This document shows positions 6,290 through 10,978 of a stretch of DNA of 10,978 bases, piece after piece. How positions within the stretch are numbered: the stretch's first letter is position 1; each line of letters opens with the position of its first letter. Position numbers and translations under genes: made by a program. The notes beneath the pieces are model-generated. The model was not told the DNA's origin. It was given only the letters and a program-made list of their open reading frames with translations, and made no database searches. Origin of the DNA: Methylococcaceae bacterium UBA659 (GTDB lineage Bacteria; Pseudomonadota; Gammaproteobacteria; Methylococcales; Methylomonadaceae); contig DBNZ01000062.1 in NCBI GenBank assembly GCA_002299495.1, positions 1-10,978 on the forward strand, given 5' to 3'.

Positions 6290-6955
6290 ATGAAATTTTA
6301 CGGCCCAGTCATTTTTATTTTGTGGATTTGCCCGCTCATCGCCAATGCCTACCCCGGCCATAACGGCGGGCACGGCGGCATGATCATGGACGAATACGGC
6401 ATGGTCATGAACGCTAACAGCGAAACCCTGCCCCGCGATTGTGAAAAAATTTCCGAAGACGTGGACTTAGTGATCTACGCCGGCCACCAATACGCAAAGA
6501 AATTCAACGGCAAAATGTTTGCGTTCGACCAACAGCAATGGGATGTCAAACCCTGCGCCAAAATCAACATCACCTTCATCAACGACGACCAAATCCGCCA
6601 TCAATTGATGATCCACGGCTTGCCCGGTTATTTGTACCCGGACGGCATGTTCCATTTAGAGCTGTACGGCAAAGGCAAACTACAGGCTTCGCTGATCGTG
6701 CCCAGCCAGAAAAAGACGTATCTGGTGCATTGCGAACTGCCGCAACACTCCGAAAAAGGCATGAAAGCGCAATTAAAAGTAGGCGGCGGAGATGGCGATT
6801 TGCCCAGCATTCCGGGCATTAGTGCACCGGTTAAGGCGGACATCTACCCGATTGATTGGAATCGATCAAACCTAGGATTGCTGGTTTTATGCGTAGCCGT
6901 AGGTGCGGCGGCGGCACTTTTGCTGTTGGGGAAAAAACCGCAAGCAGGCGCGTGA
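6290..6955 (+). CDS. Periplasmic membrane-anchored cupredoxin
   Basis: 221 residues: signal peptide (1-20, cleavage after IANA likely), a His/Met/Gly-rich segment YPGHNGGHGGMIMDEYGMVM (21-40), one cupredoxin domain (about 55-165), a linker, and a C-terminal helix (195-213) followed by KKPQ. Type 1 copper ligands are His104 or His109 (RHQLMIHG), Cys148, His153 and Met158 (HCELPQHSEKGM, spacing C-x4-H-x4-M). Cys51 and Cys89 could form a disulfide. The His/Met-rich start is suited to weak copper binding. It follows the multicopper oxidase by 2 bases with AAGGAA before the ATG, so the two are translated together. It most likely passes electrons or copper to or from the oxidase at the membrane. 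I know no named member of this exact architecture. Confidence 0.85.
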   Translation: MKFYGPVIFILWICPLIANAYPGHNGGHGGMIMDEYGMVMNANSETLPRDCEKISEDVDLVIYAGHQYAKKFNGKMFAFDQQQWDVKPCAKINITFINDDQIRHQLMIHGLPGYLYPDGMFHLELYGKGKLQASLIVPSQKKTYLVHCELPQHSEKGMKAQLKVGGGDGDLPSIPGISAPVKADIYPIDWNRSNLGLLVLCVAVGAAAALLLLGKKPQAGA

Positions 6956-6959
6956 ATTG

Positions 6960-6989
6960 CGCCCGCCTAGCGTGGGCGGAATTTTATTT
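6960..6989 (+). terminator. Intrinsic terminator of the copper operon
   Basis: CGCCCGC pairs with GTGGGCG (7 pairs, one G-T, loop CTAGC), followed by AATTTTATTT. It starts 5 bases after the cupredoxin stop, and its T-rich tail runs into the last codons of the convergent rpmE. Confidence 0.65.
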
Positions 6990-7184
6990 GCCGTATTTCT
7001 TGCGGAACTTATCGACCCGGCCCGCAGTATCGACAACGCGCTGTTTACCGGTATAGAAAGGATGGCAAGCGGAACAGACTTCGATTTGCAAATCCTTAGC
7101 TAATACAGAACCGGTTATAAAAGTATTGCCGCAACCGCAGGTTACGGTGATTTGTTTATAGTTAGGATGAATTTCAGGTTTCAT
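6984..7184 (-). CDS. rpmE: 50S ribosomal protein L31, zinc-binding form
   Basis: 66 residues, standard L31 size, starting MKPEIHPNY. The four zinc cysteines of the C+ form are intact: Cys16 and Cys18 (CGCGNTF) and Cys37 and Cys40 (CSACHPFYTGKQR). L31 bridges the large and small subunits near the central protuberance, and the zinc form also acts as a zinc reserve. The gene is single, convergent to the copper operon and divergent from exonuclease III. AGGCG before the ATG is a modest ribosome site. The leader carries a repeat that could serve autoregulation, which is known for rpmE in E. coli. Confidence 0.98.
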   Translation of the reverse strand: MKPEIHPNYKQITVTCGCGNTFITGSVLAKDLQIEVCSACHPFYTGKQRVVDTAGRVDKFRKKYGK

Positions 7185-7198
7185 AGCTACGCCTATTT

Positions 7199-7220
7199 CC
7201 CGTAAACGCCCGTAAACGGG
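7199..7220 (-). repeat. Tandem 10-bp repeat and palindrome in the rpmE leader
   Basis: CCCGTAAACG occurs twice without a gap (7199-7208 and 7209-7218). The second copy is followed by GG, making CCCGTAAACGGG, which folds as CCCGT/ACGGG. In the rpmE mRNA this lies about 15-36 bases before the start codon, near the ribosome site. Confidence 0.55.
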
Positions 7221-7246
7221 ACATGGATTGTTTGAAAAAGCCGCTT

Positions 7247-7275
7247 ATAATACGGCCTCCATAATAAATCCGCAA
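7247..7275 (-). promoter_or_regulatory. Probable rpmE promoter
   Basis: On the minus strand TTGCGG (7275-7270) is followed, after 17 bases, by TATTAT (7252-7247), a sigma-70-like pair giving a leader of roughly 55 bases. The same AT-rich core reads TATAAT on the plus strand (7246-7251), a possible -10 for the divergent exonuclease gene, but without a recognisable -35. Confidence 0.45.
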
Positions 7276-7285
7276 TGAAAATTTG

Positions 7286-8059
7286 ATGCGTATCATTACC
7301 TTAAATGCCAACGGCATACGTTCGGCGGAACGCAAAGGCTTTTTCGCTTGGTTGCCCCAGCAAAACGCCGAAGTCGTTTGCATCCAGGAAACCAAAGCCC
7401 AGCTTCACCAACTCGACACCGATGTTTTTTGCCCGCAAGGCTACCATTGCTTTTATCACGATGCCGAAAAAAAAGGCTATAGCGGCGTCGCGCTATATTG
7501 CAAAAAACCGCCCGATGACATCATCAGCGGCATCGGCTGGCCGGACTTCGATGCCGAAGGCCGTTTTATCGAAGCCCGGTTTGGGCCATTAAGCGTCATT
7601 TCCCTCTATCTGCCGTCCGGCACTTCCGGAGAGGAACGCCAGGCCATCAAATTTGCCGCCATGGACCGGCTATTGCCTTACCTGATGCAACGGGCGGACG
7701 AAGGCCGCGACATCGTCATAGCGGGCGACTGGAACATCGCCCATAAAGAAATTGACCTGAAAAACTGGCGCAGCAACCAAAAAAATTCCGGCTTTTTGCC
7801 GGAAGAACGAGCCTGGCTTAGCCAATTGCTAGAAACCGGGCTTTGGCTGGACGCGTTCCGCTTGGTCAATCAAGAACCCGGGCAATACACTTGGTGGTCA
7901 AACCGCAGCCAAGCCTGGGCAAACAATGTCGGTTGGCGGATTGATTACCAAATCGTCACCGCGTCGCTTAAAGACAAAATCAAAACCACATCCATCTACA
8001 AAGACCAGCGGTTTTCCGACCACGCGCCGTTATTGCTGGATTATGACTACCCGTTCTGA
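7286..8059 (+). CDS. xth: Exodeoxyribonuclease III / AP endonuclease
   Basis: 257 residues of the exonuclease III (EEP) family that cuts at abasic sites and removes 3' blocks in base excision repair. Catalytic motifs are complete: LNANGIR (Asn7), IQETK (Glu35), LYLPSG (Tyr108), GDWNIAH (Asp148, Asn150), WRIDY (Asp220) and SDHAP (Asp245, His246). Cytoplasmic, no signal. A TTG one codon upstream (7283) is possible, but MRIITLNANG is the usual family start. The ribosome site before it is weak. It is divergent from rpmE with about 100 bases between them and convergent with slipin. The ExoA and XthA branches are close; I do not separate them here. Confidence 0.96.
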   Translation: MRIITLNANGIRSAERKGFFAWLPQQNAEVVCIQETKAQLHQLDTDVFCPQGYHCFYHDAEKKGYSGVALYCKKPPDDIISGIGWPDFDAEGRFIEARFGPLSVISLYLPSGTSGEERQAIKFAAMDRLLPYLMQRADEGRDIVIAGDWNIAHKEIDLKNWRSNQKNSGFLPEERAWLSQLLETGLWLDAFRLVNQEPGQYTWWSNRSQAWANNVGWRIDYQIVTASLKDKIKTTSIYKDQRFSDHAPLLLDYDYPF

Positions 8060-8074
8060 TTGCAACTAAAACCC

Positions 8075-8107
8075 GTAGCGGCGCTCTGTCGCAGTCGGCT
8101 ACTTTTT
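8075..8107 (+). terminator. Probable intrinsic terminator after exonuclease III
   Basis: GTAGC (8075-8079) and GCTAC (8098-8102) form the outer stem, GCG/CGC an inner one, followed at once by TTTTT (8103-8107). The right part overlaps the last codons of the convergent slipin gene. Confidence 0.5.
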
Positions 8108-8836
8108 GAACCAATCAATCGGCAATGGAAACACGATGGTCGAAGACTTGTCACCGGCAATTTCGGTCAGCGTTTGCAAATACCGTAGCTGGATCGCCTG
8201 CGGTTGTCCCGACAGGGTGGCCGCTGCGGCCAATAATTTTTCGGCAGCCTGCATTTCGCCTTCCGCATGGATAACTTTTGCGCGCCGCACCCGTTCGGCC
8301 TCCGCTTGTTTGGCAATGGCCCGCACCATGTTGTCGTCCAACTCCACCTGTTTGATTTCCACCAACGAAACTTTGATGCCCCAGGCGTCGGTTTGCTGGT
8401 CAAGGATGTTTTGGATATCAAGGTTCAGACGGTCACGCTCAGCCAACATTTCATCCAGCTCATGCTGTCCTAGCACCGAGCGCAGGGTGGTTTGCGCCAA
8501 CTGGCTGGTGGCATCGAAAAAATTTTCCACCTGGATAATGGCTTTGCCCGGATCGATGACCCGAAAATACACCACCGCATTGACCTTGGCCGAGACGTTG
8601 TCACGGGAAATCACGTCTTGGGTCGGGACATCCATCACCACCGTGCGTAAATCAACCCGCACCATTTGCTGGATGCCAGGGATCACAAAAATAAAACCGG
8701 GGCCTTTGACTCCATCGAAACGCCCGAGCATAAAAATGACGCCGCGTTCGTATTCACGAAGAATCCTGATGGCGCTGACCATCAATAAAAAAATCAAGCT
8801 GCCGAAAACGGCCAAAAAATTACTTATACTTAACAC
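8099..8836 (-). CDS. Slipin (stomatin/prohibitin-family, SPFH domain) membrane protein
   Basis: 245 residues from the GTG at 8836. One N-terminal membrane segment (about 4-24) is followed by the SPFH start REYERGVIFMLGRF, then GPGFIFVIPGI, DVPTQDVISRDNV and a C-terminal Ala/Glu-rich coiled coil (ELDDNMVRAIAKQAEAERVR onward). Slipins form oligomeric membrane-domain scaffolds and are the usual partner of NfeD proteases. An upstream ATG at 8884 would give 261 residues, but it lies 55 bases inside the NfeD gene. The GTG has a strong GAGGAG ribosome site and overlaps the NfeD stop by only 7 bases, as expected for coupled translation. The C-terminus DWFKK looks complete. Confidence 0.95.
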   Translation of the reverse strand: MLSISNFLAVFGSLIFLLMVSAIRILREYERGVIFMLGRFDGVKGPGFIFVIPGIQQMVRVDLRTVVMDVPTQDVISRDNVSAKVNAVVYFRVIDPGKAIIQVENFFDATSQLAQTTLRSVLGQHELDEMLAERDRLNLDIQNILDQQTDAWGIKVSLVEIKQVELDDNMVRAIAKQAEAERVRRAKVIHAEGEMQAAEKLLAAAATLSGQPQAIQLRYLQTLTEIAGDKSSTIVFPLPIDWFKK

Positions 8837-10221
8837 GATGGCTTCTCCTCTGGTTGATGTTGATAAGGGGTGACTCTCAGGCATAAGCCCTCAAGGGCAA
8901 TAATTCTAACTTTATCGTTTTTATGCAAAGGTTGGTCGGTGTGCGCCCGCCAGGTTTCGCCATGGACTCGAACCAGGCCGGTTTCGGCAAAATCGTCCAT
9001 TGCTTCACCCATATCGCCCAGCATTTCCTCGAAGCCGCTGACCACCGGCCTGCGCCGCGACTGCAACAGCATGCTTAGGGCGAAAATGAAAAATGCCGCG
9101 CTACTGAACGCAAAGCCGCCAATCAACCCTATGTTGATGCCGTAACCGGGCGCTTCGGCATCGATCAACACCACCGACCCGAACACAAACGCACCTATGC
9201 CTACGATACCGAGAATGCCGAAGCTAGGCGCGAAGGCCTCGGACGCCATCAAGCCCATACCCAACACAATCAGGGCGATACCGGCATAATTGACCGGCAA
9301 CCATTGGAATGAATACAACGCCAACAGCAGGCAAATCACCCCTACAGTGCCCGGCACCACGCCACCCGGATTGGAAAACTCCATCGCGATGCCGTACAAA
9401 CCGACCAGCAAAAGGATATAGGCGATATTGGGATTGGAAATCACCCCCAACAACTGACTACGCCAATCCGGCGCGACATATTCGATCACCGCACCGGCCG
9501 TTTGCAACACCATTTCTTGCCCTAACACATTGACTTTACGGCCATCGAGTTGGTTGAGCAAATCGGCGTTATCGTTAGCCAACAAATCGATGACATGCTG
9601 TTGCAGGGCTTCCTCTGCTGGCAAGCTGGCCGCCTCCCGCACCGCTTGCTCGGCCCATTGTGCATTCCTGCCGCGCATCGTGGCCAGGCCACGGATATAG
9701 GCCACGGCGTCATTGATGACCTTTTCTGTCATGGCGTTGCCTGGCTGCACGGGTTTTTTGTCGTCTTCCTGACCCGCTGGGTCGGGCAAAGGAACCAATT
9801 GCACCGGGGTTGCCGCGCCTAGATTGGTGGCAGGTGCCATCGCCGCAACATGGCAGGCATAAAGAATGAAGGTTCCGGCGCTGGCGGCACGGGCACCGCT
9901 AGGTGCGACATAGCCAATGACCGGCAGGGGCGAGGCGATGATTTTCTTGATTATTTCGCGCATCGAGGTGTCTAGGCCGCCTGGCGTATCGAGGCGCAAA
10001 ATAATCATCTTCGCCCCGTCCGCCACGGCCTGGTCAAAGTTACGGCTAATGTACTCGCTGGTTGCAGGGCCGACGGCGCCGTCGATATCCAATTGCACAA
10101 CCACCCGGGCCGGAACCGCCAGCCCTGCAACCGCCGGTTGCAGGGCTGGCCATTGAGCGGTCATGGCAAAGATGAATAATACCAAAAACAGCACCCACCG
10201 TTTTCTTTTAACCCTGCACAT
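8830..10221 (-). CDS. NfeD-family membrane serine protease (long form)
   Basis: 463 residues. Signal or anchor helix (about 8-25), a ClpP/SppA-like protease domain (about 38-215), four or five membrane helices (about 255-385) and a C-terminal OB-like NfeD domain (about 415-455, TGLVRVHGETWRA). The catalytic Ser is Ser114 in SGARAASAGTF, and Lys167 (MTEKVINDAVAYI) is the candidate dyad lysine, by comparison with the Pyrococcus 1510-N protease. An insertion at about 143-162 rich in Pro/Asp/Lys separates them. Known relatives cleave the hydrophobic C-terminus of slipin. GGAGGA lies just before the ATG. Slipin follows with a 7-base overlap, so this is a two-gene operon for membrane protein quality control. 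Confidence 0.95.
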   Translation of the reverse strand: MCRVKRKRWVLFLVLFIFAMTAQWPALQPAVAGLAVPARVVVQLDIDGAVGPATSEYISRNFDQAVADGAKMIILRLDTPGGLDTSMREIIKKIIASPLPVIGYVAPSGARAASAGTFILYACHVAAMAPATNLGAATPVQLVPLPDPAGQEDDKKPVQPGNAMTEKVINDAVAYIRGLATMRGRNAQWAEQAVREAASLPAEEALQQHVIDLLANDNADLLNQLDGRKVNVLGQEMVLQTAGAVIEYVAPDWRSQLLGVISNPNIAYILLLVGLYGIAMEFSNPGGVVPGTVGVICLLLALYSFQWLPVNYAGIALIVLGMGLMASEAFAPSFGILGIVGIGAFVFGSVVLIDAEAPGYGINIGLIGGFAFSSAAFFIFALSMLLQSRRRPVVSGFEEMLGDMGEAMDDFAETGLVRVHGETWRAHTDQPLHKNDKVRIIALEGLCLRVTPYQHQPEEKPSC

Positions 10222-10244
10222 ACTGCCTTCCTCCCCCGCGTATC

Positions 10245-10277
10245 ACGGCATGTTCCAAACTCTCTGAAGTATGCCGT
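10245..10277 (-). promoter_or_regulatory. Inverted repeat in the NfeD upstream region
   Basis: ACGGCAT (10245-10251) and ATGCCGT (10271-10277) form a perfect 7-base stem around 19 bases, ending 23 bases before the NfeD start. It may be an operator or an mRNA leader hairpin. No promoter hexamers stood out next to it. Confidence 0.35.
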
Positions 10278-10374
10278 TTTCGCCGATAAAACCCTGGATT
10301 TTCCCGGTCATCGAGGCAAAAGCGGCCAAATAAATCAATCACAAACCGCGCAAGAACACCCAACTCACTAAATC

Positions 10375-10440
10375 ATGCCTGGCCTGTGAGGGTTTAGTTA
10401 ACCCAGCGGGTAACGCTGGTCTGAGCATTTGCCAGGGCAT
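10375..10440. repeat. Nested stem structure 1
   Basis: ATGCCTGGC (10375-10383) pairs with GCCAGGGCAT (10431-10440) with one bulged G. Inside are GGTT/AACC (10391-10394 with 10400-10403) and CCAGCG-GGTAA-CGCTGG (10403-10419). The two inner stems share a base. The layout is a multi-branched hairpin, unlike a tRNA. Confidence 0.5.
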
Positions 10441-10454
10441 GGGCTGTTCCTCCT

Positions 10455-10520
10455 TTGGTTGCAAACCAACGCTGCAATCTTAAGCCTAATTGCGTTGGTT
10501 GGTAAGAAAATAATACCAAC
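10455..10520. repeat. Overlapping TTGGTT/AACCAA palindromes
   Basis: TTGGTT-GCA-AACCAA (10455-10469), AACCAACGC (10464-10472) with GCGTTGGTT (10492-10500), and GTTGGTA (10498-10504) with TACCAAC (10514-10520). The arms overlap, so alternative hairpins compete. Confidence 0.6.
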
Positions 10521-10572
10521 ATGCTGCCGCATCAATGCAGAACCTTCAGCATCGAAACAATCCGCCCCATCA

Positions 10573-10812
10573 GTTCCGCCCACTCAACACATGGGGCAAG
10601 CTGAGTAACGGACAGAAATAATCAAAGCTGTCCCTGACCAGCGAAGCCGGAACACGGGTTTCCGCCACGCCGTCTGTATTTGCCAACAAAGGGCGCAACT
10701 CATCCGAGCAAAGCAACCACAATTTTCGGCAACGTTGGGCGGCCAACGGCAAGAAACAGGCAAATTGCACGGCATCACCCGCACCTTGTTCCGTGTGCAC
10801 TGATAAGGTTTT
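10573..10812 (-). pseudogene. Remnant of a TPR / glycosyltransferase-9-like gene
   Basis: An 80-residue open fragment: KTLSVHTEQGAGDAVQFACF, then FLPLAAQRCRKLWLLCSDE, ending in FDYFCPLLSLPHVL. This matches the well-known pattern of the C-terminal domain in bacterial TPR-repeat proteins (G-K-x-LLV-x-x-EQGLGD-x-IQF ... RYLPLLA ... CPLLSLP). The N-terminal TPR repeats and the rest of the domain are missing, and a stop follows at 10570. The only start in frame is a TTG inside foreign sequence. This is decayed DNA, not an active gene. Confidence 0.65.
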
Positions 10813-10814
10813 TT

Positions 10815-10886
10815 CGCTATGGCATTGGCGAGTGTGCAATTGACGCCGTCGACATTAATAGTGGCGGCATAGACAGGGCTGGCCGC
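10815..10886 (-). pseudogene. Possible N-terminal remnant of a secreted CSLREA-type repeat protein
   Basis: Minus-strand frame LAASPVYAATINVDGVNCTL followed by ANAIA. It looks like the end of a signal peptide (VYA cleavage site) followed by the start of a CSLREA-type domain, as found in exported beta-helix repeat proteins. It is cut on one side by the IS-like end at 10890 and on the other runs straight into the TPR-type remnant in another frame. Short, so tentative. Confidence 0.35.
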
Positions 10887-10889
10887 TAA
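10886..10889 (+). other. CTAA target site next to the right element
   Basis: CTAA directly precedes the GGAAGCTCTGA end, mirroring the site at 68-71. Because only inner borders are visible, the two CTAA sites need not be a duplication pair of one event. Confidence 0.4.
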
Positions 10890-10978
10890 GGAAGCTCTGA
10901 TTAAGTCCGCAGGCAAGCTCTCGGCAACTGCTCCTGCGTCGCGTGAAGCGCCTACTGTTGGTGCTCTCGGTCGCCGTT
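10890..10978 (+). mobile_element. Terminal part of an IS5-like element, right copy (runs off the window)
   Basis: Begins GGAAGCTCTGATTAAGTCC, matching the start of the IS5 terminal repeat at about 14 of 19 positions from memory. It carries 28 bases (10902-10929) that the left copy lacks, then matches the left copy again to the window edge. No transposase frame lies inside the window, so full IS or MITE cannot be decided. Confidence 0.6.

Larger units (their letters stand above)
10278..10569. other. Non-coding stretch upstream of the nfeD operon
   Basis: No supported gene. The 61-codon minus-strand frame at 10398-10583 has no family resemblance and covers the palindromes described separately. 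The first hundred bases show nothing I can name; 10375-10520 is dense in inverted repeats. Confidence 0.5.

Noticed and set aside
8106..8873. 255-codon plus-strand frame opposite slipin
   Set aside because: Antisense to a clear slipin; Ser/Thr/Arg-rich composition with no recognisable motif.
8837..8884. ATG at 8884 as slipin start
   Set aside because: It lies 55 bases inside the NfeD gene, while the GTG at 8836 has a strong GAGGAG and a tight 7-base overlap.
10375..10440. tRNA or tmRNA-like cloverleaf
   Set aside because: No T-loop GTTCGA motif, no acceptor stem of 7 pairs with CCA, and the stems do not have tRNA spacing.
10398..10583. 61-codon minus-strand frame upstream of nfeD
   Set aside because: It runs through the palindrome cluster, has no ribosome site and no family pattern.

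Overview
The window looks like chromosome of a gammaproteobacterium of medium GC content. The periplasmic copper proteins, the fatty acid desaturase and the general protein style would fit a methanotroph of the Methylococcales, but no marker gene here proves that, so the assignment is tentative. Both edges carry the terminal part of the same IS5-like element in inverted orientation, each reading outward and each next to a CTAA/TTAG target. The 10.8 kb between them is therefore an island bounded by two copies of one repeat.

Layout. At 68-1391 (minus strand) are the AMMECR1-like and Memo-like proteins of the conserved but functionally unsolved AmmeMemoRadiSam system. A membrane fatty acid desaturase follows on the same strand (1528-2598). 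After a 489-base non-coding stretch comes the third member of the system, the radical SAM enzyme, on the plus strand (3088-4173). The whole A/B/radical-SAM set is thus present but split around a divergent desaturase. Next is a broken piece of an asparagine-synthase-like gene (4217-4504). A two-gene copper operon follows: a membrane-anchored two-domain multicopper oxidase (4614-6287) and, 2 bases later, a membrane-anchored cupredoxin (6290-6955). It ends in a hairpin terminator that reaches into the convergent rpmE (ribosomal protein L31, 6984-7184, minus). Divergent from rpmE is exodeoxyribonuclease III (7286-8059), which also ends in a terminator-like hairpin overlapping the next convergent gene. 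A two-gene membrane operon on the minus strand, NfeD-type serine protease then slipin (10221 to 8099), completes the intact genes.

From 10222 to the right edge there is no intact gene. This part holds a palindrome-rich stretch (10375-10520) and the debris of two unrelated genes joined head to tail: a glycosyltransferase/TPR-type fragment and what looks like the start of a secreted CSLREA-type repeat protein, cut off by the IS-like end.

How the genes may work together. NfeD and slipin are a known membrane quality-control pair. The multicopper oxidase and cupredoxin are spaced for coupled translation and probably exchange electrons or copper on the periplasmic face of the inner membrane. The AMMECR1/Memo/radical-SAM proteins probably serve one undescribed modification pathway. 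A link to the neighbouring desaturase is possible but rests only on position.
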